This document shows positions 1-7,131 of a stretch of 44,518 bases of DNA, piece by piece (the stretch's first letter is position 1; every line of letters starts with the position of its first letter). The stretch is from Mariniphaga sp. (lineage in GTDB: Bacteria; Bacteroidota; Bacteroidia; Bacteroidales; Prolixibacteraceae). The position numbers and the translations under genes are program-made. Where the stretch lies: assembly GCA_019429205.1 (NCBI GenBank), contig JAHYIT010000030.1:1-44518 (forward strand), written 5' to 3'. Under the pieces are notes generated by a model. It was not told where the DNA came from. It ran no database searches and worked only from the letters and a program-made list of their open reading frames with translations.

Positions 1-2
1 TG

Positions 3-161
3 ACTTTCATAGAAAACAATTCGGGTTGCAAATCTGGTGATATTGCCAAAAAACTCGGAATTCCAAGTCCCACAGTTAAACGGATTTTACCTGAATTGAT
101 TGACAAAAACTTGATTGAAAAATTTGGGACAGGACCTGGGACTAATTATTCGATAAAATAA
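3..161 (+). CDS. C-terminal end of a winged-helix DNA-binding protein (partial)
   Basis: The reading frame enters from the left edge and stops with TAA at 159-161, giving 52 codons. The translation includes the segments SGDIAKKLGIPSPTVKRIL and LIEKFGTGPGTNYSIK, which read as a winged helix: a recognition helix followed by a beta-wing ending in a short basic tail. Such C-terminal winged helices are common in Bacteroidota ATP-binding (AlbA_2/AAA_4) proteins and Fic-type proteins, but the part that would decide between them lies outside the window. The intron remnant begins only a few bases after the stop codon. Confidence 0.6.
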   Translation, partial: TFIENNSGCKSGDIAKKLGIPSPTVKRILPELIDKNLIEKFGTGPGTNYSIK

Positions 162-230
162 AAAAAACGCCCTACAGTCGAGTAGCCCGCCCCACCAGCA
201 AACGCTGACAGGGAGAGGCTCTCACACCAC

Positions 231-252
231 CCCCGAAGGCTTTCGGGGCAGG
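231..252. repeat. Small palindromic repeat CCCCGAA-n-TTCGGGG inside the intron
   Basis: The stem CCCCGAA/TTCGGGG is followed by CAGG on the plus strand, so the minus strand reads CCTG plus a hairpin. It sits inside the otherwise conserved domain V-like segment of the intron and breaks it. The form resembles the repeat at 604-627 (CCTG plus TCCCGAC/GTCGGGA) and the core of the element at 19929-19944. Confidence 0.55.
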
Positions 253-407
253 CTGTGCGTACGGGTCTCGTACACGGCGGTTCGCCAAGTATCAGCATTC
301 CGCTCTTTTCACCGAAATACCTTCTGCCTTTGTTTAAGATAAGGCTAGTCTGGGTTGCCCCAAGTGCTTCCTTACCGAATTATAGGCAAACCTGACGTTC
401 GGCCCTT

Positions 408-423
408 TCCGCCAGCTGGCGGA
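408..423. repeat. Perfect 16-bp palindrome TCCGCCAGCTGGCGGA
   Basis: TCCGCCAGCTGGCGGA is its own reverse complement. It lies in the stretch where the intron has lost its ORF. Small palindromes of this kind are scattered through Bacteroidota genomes, so this is probably an inserted interspersed palindrome and not part of the ribozyme. Confidence 0.5.
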
Positions 424-603
424 TGAGACTTCCGCTTTATTCATCGGCTCGTTTACCGTCAACTACTATGGCTTCTGCTGACTTCTCAACGATTCTTTCG
501 AACCGGTGAGACCTCCCCAGGTAAGAGCATCTTCCTTCCTCCAATCCCTGCTGAATCTACTTGATAAACACGCTCCTTTTCAGGCTTTTGGACGTCACAA
601 TGA

Positions 604-627
604 TCCCGACGATGCTGTCGGGACAGG
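604..627. repeat. Small palindromic repeat TCCCGAC-n6-GTCGGGA plus CAGG
   Basis: A perfect 7-bp stem (TCCCGAC/GTCGGGA) with a 6-base loop is followed by CAGG. It has the same CCTG-hairpin layout on the minus strand as the repeat at 231-252, which suggests one REP-like family with two copies in one intron remnant. Confidence 0.55.
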
Positions 628-830
628 TCGTGCTTGCTCATCCGGTTTATCAAGCCTCATATCCAGTTTCTGTTCGTCAGTACCGGAGTTTGCCGTGGTA
701 TTTGCTCTTTAATCATTCGCAAATAACCTTCACTGCATACCTTACGGTAAACCAGCTTGCGACTTACTAATGCTTCAAGGAGTCACCCCTGCGCATAAGG
801 GACTTACACCCTCTGGAAATATTTCATGCT

Positions 831-1142
831 CCACTTATGTTCATTGCAATGAAAAATTTGTATTTTTCGAATTTATTCAGAGCTTTCACAAAAGTGTGCA
901 CATGCTCATGCTGGGCACACACATGGCATCATAAAACATAGCGCATGAAGTGGTATATTTGAGCAACATAGCATTTAATCGACAACCTAGCAGCTTGACA
1001 CGTAAGTGTTTCAAAGTGCGCTACGTTTCATATGCCAGAAACATTACCGCATATTTTCCAAATTTCGCAACTTGGGAAAGTTTGTTCATGTAAACTTTAG
1101 GCGAAAATTTTTTGAAAATGAACAAAAAACAGAATAACAGTT
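831..1142. other. Gene-free stretch between the intron remnant and rnz
   Basis: No open frame with recognisable coding character, RNA gene or strong promoter was found here. The sequence is AT-rich with short imperfect repeats such as GTGTGCACATG and GGGCACACACATGG near 895-925. The ribonuclease Z gene ends at 1143, so this is also its 3' flank. It may be decayed mobile DNA, but nothing in it supports a specific call. Confidence 0.5.
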
Positions 1143-2060
1143 TTAATCATTTACAACATAGGTTTTTCCGTCAACTGCATCTTCTGTATTCGGAAAGACT
1201 GTTTTGGCTTCTTCCAAAAAAGGATCAGCACTTTTATACCGTGAAGAAAAATGCCCGAGAATCAGTTTGCCGGCATTGGCCATTTGGGCAATTTTTGCTG
1301 CTTCAAGCGCAGTTGAATGGTACGTTTTATTTGCCCAGTCGCGCAATCCTTCTGTAAATGTGGCTTCGTGATAAAGCAAATTTACTCCTTTAATTACTTC
1401 AACAATGGGTGGATGAAATGCTGTATCGGAACAAAAAGCATACGAAAGCGTAGCCGGCGGCGGAGTGGTCAGCACTTCGTGCGGAATGGTTTCCCCTTCT
1501 TCAGTAATAAAACCGGCACCCTGTTTAATTTTTACAATTTGGGCAATGGGAATATTATACTGCTGAATACATTCTTTTTTTATGTTGGCTTCTTTTTCTT
1601 TTTCCCTGAATAAAAATCCGCAGCAATTGATGCTGTGTTTTAAAGGAAAAGAAAGCACCTCTACTTTTTTATCTTCAAAAATAAGCTGTGGTTTTTTAAA
1701 GTTCAGCGGATGAAAAATAACGTTGAATTGCAAATCTCCTTTTAAAAAGTCGAGCTGGGGTTGAATAATTTCTTTTAACTGGGAAGGAGAATAAATATGA
1801 AGGTCGTTTTTTAAACCGAGCAAATTGAAAGTGGAAATGAGTCCGATAAGTCCGTAATAATGATCACCGTGCAGGTGCGAAATGAAAATGTGTTTTATCT
1901 TTCCAAAACCTATTTTCTGCCTACGAATTTGAATTTGGGTTCCTTCACCACAATCGATCAAAAAAAACCGCCCCGATGCATTAAGCACCTGGGCGGTTGG
2001 GTATCTTTCAGATGTTGGCGTAGCAGAACTGCTTCCCAGTATGGTTAACTCAAAAGCCAT
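1143..2060 (-). CDS. rnz: Ribonuclease Z
   Basis: A 305-residue beta-CASP-less metallo-beta-lactamase protein that matches tRNase Z in length. It carries the zinc motif HLHGDH at residues 62-67, an upstream IDCGEG strand, a later FCSDTAF motif and a C-terminal LGHFSSRY motif that supplies the last metal ligand. The family cleaves the 3' trailer of tRNA precursors, which matters for tRNAs lacking an encoded CCA. The protein is cytoplasmic. It is the last gene of a minus-strand run with the STAS gene: the STAS stop codon lies 7 bases upstream of the rnz start, so the two are probably co-transcribed. The alternative of another metallo-beta-lactamase hydrolase is unlikely given the full motif set. 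Confidence 0.93.
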   Translation of the reverse strand: MAFELTILGSSSATPTSERYPTAQVLNASGRFFLIDCGEGTQIQIRRQKIGFGKIKHIFISHLHGDHYYGLIGLISTFNLLGLKNDLHIYSPSQLKEIIQPQLDFLKGDLQFNVIFHPLNFKKPQLIFEDKKVEVLSFPLKHSINCCGFLFREKEKEANIKKECIQQYNIPIAQIVKIKQGAGFITEEGETIPHEVLTTPPPATLSYAFCSDTAFHPPIVEVIKGVNLLYHEATFTEGLRDWANKTYHSTALEAAKIAQMANAGKLILGHFSSRYKSADPFLEEAKTVFPNTEDAVDGKTYVVND

Positions 2061-2066
2061 TCCAGC

Positions 2067-2420
2067 TTACATCTCCATCTTTTTCTTCAGTAAATCTTCA
2101 GCCTCTTTGGCTGTTTTTGTAATTAGCAGAACCGTGTGCAGCATCGATATTCGAATCAAATGCTCCACATCAGGATGTAACCCGCAAAGAATAAATGTGC
2201 CTATGGCATCCTCGCATAACCGGTTTCCTACCAGAACAGAGCGTAACCCCGATGAATCGCAGTATTTGCATTGGCTCAAATCGAGAACAATGTTTTTCGC
2301 TCCGTTATTGTTTAATACAACCAGTTCCGATTTTAATCCGGGTGCGGTGTTGGTATCCAGCCTTTCGGCATTTACCCTTACGAGAGTGTAACCCTCCTTA
2401 TTAAATATTTCAGTTGACAT
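2067..2420 (-). CDS. STAS-domain protein (anti-sigma factor antagonist-like)
   Basis: A 117-residue single STAS domain. The segment NIVLDLSQCKYCDSSGLRS contains the conserved D-S-S-G loop in which the serine is the phosphorylation site in SpoIIAA/RsbV-type antagonists. The C-terminal half continues as the expected helix-strand pattern, ending in a lysine-rich tail. The family relieves anti-sigma factors in partner-switching systems, but no cognate kinase or sigma factor is encoded nearby. It lies directly upstream of rnz with a 7-base gap and 45 bases after rpsA, so a conserved housekeeping linkage is more plausible than a local stress module. The partner is unknown. Confidence 0.85.
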   Translation of the reverse strand: MSTEIFNKEGYTLVRVNAERLDTNTAPGLKSELVVLNNNGAKNIVLDLSQCKYCDSSGLRSVLVGNRLCEDAIGTFILCGLHPDVEHLIRISMLHTVLLITKTAKEAEDLLKKKMEM

Positions 2421-2465
2421 GCTACAATTTACGAATTTCAGTTTAATAAAATAACTGAACCCGGA

Positions 2466-4568
2466 TTATTTTTCGCTATCTTCTTTTTTCTCCTTTTTCT
2501 CTTTTTTCTCAAGCTGAGTTTTCAGAGCTGCCAAATCGGAGATGTCGCCCAAAGTAGTTCTTTCAATGTTATCGTTCACTGCTTTTACCGCTTTTTTGGA
2601 AGAACGCGTTTGCGATTTCCGTTTTGCGGTGTCATCAGTGCGTTTTTCATCTTCAAAAATTCTGGAGTGTGAAACGATTATCCGTTTGGCTGATTTGTTG
2701 AATTCGATAACTTTAAAATCCAGTTTTTCGTCTTGTTTAGCCTGCGTACCGTCTTCTTTTACCAAATGACGTGGTGTTGCAAAACCTTCCACTCCGTATG
2801 GCAGCGCCACAACAGCACCTTTGTCCATCAGGTCAATCACGGTTCCTTCGTGAATAGAATCGGTAGTGAAAATAGTTTCGAATACATCCCACGGGTTTTC
2901 TTCCAGTTGTTTGTGCCCAAGGCTCAGTCGGCGGTTTTCAGAATCAATATCGAGCACCACCACTTCAATTTCTTCGCCAATGGAAGTAAATTCCGACGGA
3001 TGTTTAATTTTTTTCGTCCAACTTAAATCTGAAATATGAATTAACCCGTCAACACCTTCAGCTATTTCAACAAAAACACCAAAGTTGGTGAAGTTGCGAA
3101 CAGCAGCTTTGTGTTTTGTGCCAACTCCGTAGTTTTCTTCAATTTTTTCCCATGGGTCAGATTTAAGCTGCTTCATACCCAACGACATTTTGCGGTCGTC
3201 GCTGTCGAGTGTAAGAATTTCGGCTTCCACCTCGTCGCCTACTTTCAGGAAATCCTGAGCACTGCGCAGGTGCTGGCTCCACGACATTTCCGAAACGTGA
3301 ATCAATCCTTCTACTCCCGGGGCAATTTCTACAAATGCACCGTAGTCGGCCAATACCACAACTTTTCCTTTAATAGTGTCGCCCACTTTCAGGTTTTCGT
3401 CCAGTTTATCCCACGGATGCGGGGTAAGCTGTTTTAGACCTAGTGCAATGCGTTTTTTGTCGTCGTCGAAATCGAGAATAACTACATTCAGTTTCTGATC
3501 CAGTTCCACAATTTCGGTAGGATGATTGATTCGACCCCACGAAAGGTCGGTAATGTGAATCAATCCGTCCACACCGCCAAGGTCCATAAACACTCCGTAT
3601 GATGTAATATTTTTAACAGTTCCTTCCAGAACCTGACCTTTTTCCAGTTTGGCAATAATTTCTTTTTTCTGTAATTCCAGTTCGGCTTCAATCAATGCTT
3701 TATGCGAAACAACTACGTTGCGGTATTCGTGATTGATTTTTACCACTTTGAATTCCATGGTTTTACCCACAAATACATCGTAGTCACGAATTGGTTTCAC
3801 ATCAATTTGTGAACCGGGCAGGAATGCCTCGATACCGAATACATCTACAATCATACCGCCTTTTGTGCGGCATTTGATGTATCCTTTGATGATTTCGTCT
3901 TTTTCCAGTGCTTCGTTTACACGGTCCCATGAGCGGGTAGCCCTGGCTTTTTTGTGCGAAAGAATCATCTGGCCTTTTTTATCCTCCAGGCTTTCGATGT
4001 AAACGTCCACTTTGTCGCCAATTTTCAGATCCGGATTGTAACGGAATTCGTTTAAACTGACAATACCATCAGATTTGTAACCAATGTCAACTACAACTTC
4101 TCGTTTGTTATATGCAATAACAGTCCCTTCCAGTACTTCTTTTTCGGTAACAGTATTCAGGGTGTTATCGTACATTTGTTCCAGGTCGGCCCGTTGTTTG
4201 TCCGAATAGGCATCTTGCCCTGATTCAAGACTTTCCCAGTCAAATTCACCAGTTTCTTCTGTTTCGTTTTCTGTTTTCGAATCTACTGGCTCAGCAGGTG
4301 TTTCTTCCTCAGAAGCAACTTCTTCAACAGTTTCCTTTTCAGCTTTTTCTGTTTTTTCTTCGGCTTCGGTAGTTTTTTCCTCTGCTTTTACAGGTTCTTC
4401 CGCTTCAGTTTCTTCAGATTTTTCTTCAACAGTTTCTGCTTTTGGTTCTTCTGCGGGTTTTTCCGCTTTTGGAGTTTCTTTTGTTTCAGGTGTTTTTTCT
4501 TCCTGAACAAGTACCTCAGGTGCTTCCTGAGCTTCTTGTTCTACCTTTTCATTTTTCTTTTCAGTCAT
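2466..4568 (-). CDS. rpsA: 30S ribosomal protein S1
   Basis: A 700-residue protein with six S1 RNA-binding repeats starting near residue 140. The first two are the divergent ribosome-binding type (VLEGTVIAYNKREVVVDIGY and IIKGYIKCRTKGGMIVDVFG). The next three are canonical, each ending in GLIHI/V-S/T-D/E-LSW or MSW. The sixth is divergent. Ahead of them lies an unusual extension of roughly 115 residues made almost only of E, K, A, T, P and V. S1 binds mRNA on the small subunit and helps initiation, which is important in Bacteroidota, where Shine-Dalgarno pairing is little used. The gene starts a minus-strand run and has a clear promoter at 4622-4652. The C-terminus is lysine/glutamate rich. 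Confidence 0.95.
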   Translation of the reverse strand: MTEKKNEKVEQEAQEAPEVLVQEEKTPETKETPKAEKPAEEPKAETVEEKSEETEAEEPVKAEEKTTEAEEKTEKAEKETVEEVASEEETPAEPVDSKTENETEETGEFDWESLESGQDAYSDKQRADLEQMYDNTLNTVTEKEVLEGTVIAYNKREVVVDIGYKSDGIVSLNEFRYNPDLKIGDKVDVYIESLEDKKGQMILSHKKARATRSWDRVNEALEKDEIIKGYIKCRTKGGMIVDVFGIEAFLPGSQIDVKPIRDYDVFVGKTMEFKVVKINHEYRNVVVSHKALIEAELELQKKEIIAKLEKGQVLEGTVKNITSYGVFMDLGGVDGLIHITDLSWGRINHPTEIVELDQKLNVVILDFDDDKKRIALGLKQLTPHPWDKLDENLKVGDTIKGKVVVLADYGAFVEIAPGVEGLIHVSEMSWSQHLRSAQDFLKVGDEVEAEILTLDSDDRKMSLGMKQLKSDPWEKIEENYGVGTKHKAAVRNFTNFGVFVEIAEGVDGLIHISDLSWTKKIKHPSEFTSIGEEIEVVVLDIDSENRRLSLGHKQLEENPWDVFETIFTTDSIHEGTVIDLMDKGAVVALPYGVEGFATPRHLVKEDGTQAKQDEKLDFKVIEFNKSAKRIIVSHSRIFEDEKRTDDTAKRKSQTRSSKKAVKAVNDNIERTTLGDISDLAALKTQLEKKEKKEKKEDSEK

Positions 4569-4615
4569 GTAATTCTTAATAAATTAATAAGTTAGACATT
4601 ATTGTTGTTATAAAT

Positions 4616-4652
4616 CGCGCGCAAAAATATAACTTAATTCACTTATATCAAA
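4616..4652 (-). promoter_or_regulatory. Bacteroidota-type promoter of rpsA
   Basis: On the minus strand the sequence reads TTTG (4652-4649), a spacer of exactly 19 bases, then TATTTTTG (4629-4622). This matches the -33/-7 consensus TTTG-N19-21-TAnnTTTG of the Bacteroidota primary sigma factor. Transcription would start near 4616, giving a leader of about 48 bases before the rpsA ATG at 4568. Confidence 0.75.
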
Positions 4653-4763
4653 GGTTTTCAGTTATTTATTTTATTAAAACATGGTTTTGGTTTAAAATTA
4701 AAAAACTCAAAACTGCCGGTACGTTTTCTTAACTACAAATAATGCCGGACAGCTGATTTTTAT

Positions 4764-4771
4764 TAATTTTG
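4764..4771 (+). promoter_or_regulatory. Probable -7 box of the rfb operon
   Basis: TAATTTTG fits the Bacteroidota TAnnTTTG box and lies 34 bases before the rfbA ATG. No good TTTG was found 19-21 bases further upstream, so the -33 element is weak and the assignment is tentative. The rpsA promoter is divergent to it. Confidence 0.45.
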
Positions 4772-4805
4772 AAATTCATTTAAAAAAAATATTAAGCCAA
4801 ATAAC

Positions 4806-5687
4806 ATGAAAGGTATTATTCTCGCTGGAGGGGCAGGTACCAGACTTTATCCCATAACACGTTCGATTTCGAAACAAATTATTCCGGTTTACGACAAGCC
4901 AATGATTTATTACCCGTTATCAATTTTAATGCTGGCAGGTATTCGAGAAATTCTGATTATTTCCACACCTGCCGACATTAATTTGTATGAAGAACTTTTT
5001 GGTAACGGAGAGCAACTCGGTTTAAAAATTTCTTACAAAATTCAACCCTCGCCTGATGGTTTGGCACAGGCATTTATTTTGGGTGAAGAATTTATTGGCG
5101 ACGATAATGTCTGCCTGATTTTGGGTGACAATATTTTTTACGGATACAATTTCAGGAAAATAGTGGAGAAATCTGCTGAACTTGAGGATGGCGCCATTGT
5201 TTTTGGCTATTATGTGAAAGATCCAGAGCGTTACGGAGTGGTTGAATTCAATGAAGAAAGGAAGGTTATTTCAATAGAAGAAAAGCCGCAAAAACCTAAA
5301 TCGAGTTATGCAGTAACAGGTTTGTATTTTTACTCGAACGATGTGGTTAAAAAAGCCAAAAGCCTGAAACCTTCAGCACGGGGAGAATTGGAAATTACAG
5401 ACTTAAACCGGATTTATCTCGAAGAAAACCGGTTAGATGTGCAACTGCTCGGACGCGGTTTTGCCTGGCTTGACACCGGGACACACGAAAGCCTGCTTCA
5501 GGCTTCCAATTTTATTGCCACCATTGAACAGCGCCAGGGACTTAAAGTGTCGTGCATTGAGGAAATTGCTTACAAAAAAGGTTTTATTTCGCGTGAACAA
5601 CTCATTGATTTGGCGAAGCCCCTGAGTAAAAATCAGTATGGCGAATATCTTTTGCGTTTGGCTGACAAACAATTTTTATCTTTTTAA
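4806..5687 (+). CDS. rfbA: Glucose-1-phosphate thymidylyltransferase
   Basis: A 293-residue nucleotidyltransferase of the usual RmlA length. It begins with [18 protein letters not shown], the nucleotide-binding signature, followed by [26 protein letters not shown] supplies the metal-binding aspartate, and the EKPQKPKS and [10 protein letters not shown] motifs are typical of RmlA. It makes dTDP-glucose from glucose-1-phosphate and dTTP, the first step of dTDP-L-rhamnose synthesis. It is the first gene of a tight plus-strand operon, with rfbC starting 7 bases after its stop codon. Confidence 0.95.
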   Translation: MKGIILAGGAGTRLYPITRSISKQIIPVYDKPMIYYPLSILMLAGIREILIISTPADINLYEELFGNGEQLGLKISYKIQPSPDGLAQAFILGEEFIGDDNVCLILGDNIFYGYNFRKIVEKSAELEDGAIVFGYYVKDPERYGVVEFNEERKVISIEEKPQKPKSSYAVTGLYFYSNDVVKKAKSLKPSARGELEITDLNRIYLEENRLDVQLLGRGFAWLDTGTHESLLQASNFIATIEQRQGLKVSCIEEIAYKKGFISREQLIDLAKPLSKNQYGEYLLRLADKQFLSF

Positions 5688-5694
5688 TGATCTT

Positions 5695-6258
5695 ATGGAA
5701 ATTAAAGAAACAACGTTACCCGGATTATTAATTATTGAACCTCAGGTACACGGAGATTCCAGAGGCTACTTTTTTGAATCATGGCAGGACGCACGGTATA
5801 AAAAAGCGGGAATTCACACCGTTTTTCTTCAGGATAATGAATCGAAATCGGTACGTGGAGTCGTGCGTGGCTTGCATTACCAGTTGTACCCCTGGTCGCA
5901 GGCGAAATTGGTGCGTGTGGTGGAAGGTTGTGTTTACGATGTGGCCCTCGATTTGCGAAAAGGCTCGCCAACTTTTGGCCAGTGGTATGGTCTGGAGCTT
6001 GACGGAGAGTCAAAAAAACAACTTTTTATTCCCCGCGGATTTGCGCATGGTTTTTCTGTGTTAAGCGAAACAGCCATTTTTTCCTATAAAACTGATAACG
6101 CTTATAACCGTGATGCAGAGCGTGCCATTAATATTAACGATCCGGAATTAAAAATCGACTGGAAACTGGGAAAACAAAATGCAATTGTTTCTGACAAAGA
6201 TATGAACGCACCAATGTTTAATAAGGCCGAAATGAACTTTAAGTTTGAAACTTTATGA
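5695..6258 (+). CDS. rfbC: dTDP-4-dehydrorhamnose 3,5-epimerase
   Basis: A 187-residue cupin-fold epimerase when started at the ATG at 5695, which opens with MEIKETTLPGLLIIEPQVHG. An in-frame ATG at 5638 lies inside rfbA and would add 19 residues that do not belong to the family, so the later start is chosen. Family motifs are HGDSRGYFFESW, the catalytic-histidine segment VRGLHYQ, FIPRGFAHGFSVLS and the tyrosine-containing YKTDNAYN. It epimerises C3 and C5 of dTDP-4-keto-6-deoxyglucose. Its stop codon overlaps the rfbD start in an ATGA, indicating translational coupling. Confidence 0.94.
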   Translation: MEIKETTLPGLLIIEPQVHGDSRGYFFESWQDARYKKAGIHTVFLQDNESKSVRGVVRGLHYQLYPWSQAKLVRVVEGCVYDVALDLRKGSPTFGQWYGLELDGESKKQLFIPRGFAHGFSVLSETAIFSYKTDNAYNRDAERAININDPELKIDWKLGKQNAIVSDKDMNAPMFNKAEMNFKFETL

Positions 6259-7127
6259 AAATACTAATAACCGGAGCCTACGGACAACTGGGAAATGAGC
6301 TGAAAGAATTGTCGGTGAATTATCCCGAATGGCAGTTTCTTTTTACCGATGTGGATTCTCTTGATATTACCAATGAACGGGAAGTTGAGGTTTTTTTTCT
6401 TGAAAATGACCCTGATTTTGTGGTGAATTGCGCGGCTTACACTGCGGTTGACAAAGCCGAATCGGATGAAGAAACAACCCGAAAAGTGAATGCTTTGGCT
6501 CCGGAAATTTTAGCCCGCGCAGCCAAACAACAGAATGCCGGATTTATTCATATTTCTACTGATTATGTTTTTAATGGAAATTCTTTTTTGCCTTACACTG
6601 AAAATAACCCGGTACAACCATTAGGCGTTTATGGTAAAACAAAGCATGACGGAGAAATGCGAAGTCTTGATTCAAATCCGAAAACAATAATTATTCGCAC
6701 TTCGTGGCTCTACTCTTCCTATGGAAATAATTTTGTTAAAACCATGCTTCGGCTGGGAAAGGAACGCGAAATGCTGAAAGTGGTTTTTGACCAGATTGGC
6801 ACTCCCACTTTTGCGGGAGATTTGGCAAAAGCTATTCTTCATATTATAAAATTTTACAAGGATGACCCGGAAAAATACTCGCCTGGCATCTACCATTTTT
6901 CAAACGAAGGGGTGGCCAGTTGGTACGACTTTGCCAAAGCCATTTTTGAACTGGCTCTGATAAACTGCAAAGTTTTGCCCGTTTTAACTGAAGAATTTCC
7001 CACTGCCGCAAAACGACCAAACTACAGCGTCTTGAATAAATCGAAAATAAAAGCTACTTTTAATCTGGAAATTCCCTACTGGAAGGACAGTCTGAAAATT
7101 TGTATAAATAAACTTCAACAGAAATAA
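6255..7127 (+). CDS. rfbD: dTDP-4-dehydrorhamnose reductase
   Basis: A 290-residue short-chain dehydrogenase/reductase. It has the N-terminal NAD(P) motif GAYGQLGNEL (GxxGxxG), the STDYVFNG strand and the catalytic YGKTKHDGE (YxxxK). RTSWLYSSYGNNFVKTM and the C-terminal KRPNYSVLNKSK are typical of RmlD. It reduces dTDP-4-keto-L-rhamnose to dTDP-L-rhamnose. It overlaps rfbC by 4 bases and is followed 4 bases later by a phosphohexomutase. The 4,6-dehydratase RfbB that should act between RfbA and RfbC is not encoded in this window. Confidence 0.94.
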   Translation: MKILITGAYGQLGNELKELSVNYPEWQFLFTDVDSLDITNEREVEVFFLENDPDFVVNCAAYTAVDKAESDEETTRKVNALAPEILARAAKQQNAGFIHISTDYVFNGNSFLPYTENNPVQPLGVYGKTKHDGEMRSLDSNPKTIIIRTSWLYSSYGNNFVKTMLRLGKEREMLKVVFDQIGTPTFAGDLAKAILHIIKFYKDDPEKYSPGIYHFSNEGVASWYDFAKAIFELALINCKVLPVLTEEFPTAAKRPNYSVLNKSKIKATFNLEIPYWKDSLKICINKLQQK

Positions 7128-7131
7128 TACT

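Larger units (their letters stand above)
167..830 (-). mobile_element. Degenerate group II intron without its reverse transcriptase ORF
   Basis: Read on the minus strand, the region has the order expected of a bacterial group II intron RNA. Near 750-820 there is a 5' part with GGTGTAAGTCCC and AGTAAGTCGCAAGC. Near 465-485 there is the motif GTCAGCAGAAGCCATAGTA, which usually lies shortly upstream of the maturase ORF. At 195-285 there is a domain V/VI-like part with GAACCGCCGTGTACG, GGTGGTGTGAGAGG and CTACTCGA. Between these parts only about 180 bases remain, so the reverse transcriptase/maturase gene is gone. The ends are approximate. The open frames that cross this region are incidental. Identification rests on remembered intron motifs, not on a covariance search. 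Confidence 0.6.

Noticed and set aside
506-770. Open frames of 68-69 codons on the plus strand
   Set aside because: They lie in the intron remnant, opposite to its RNA strand, and have no protein-like pattern; one crosses a palindrome insertion.
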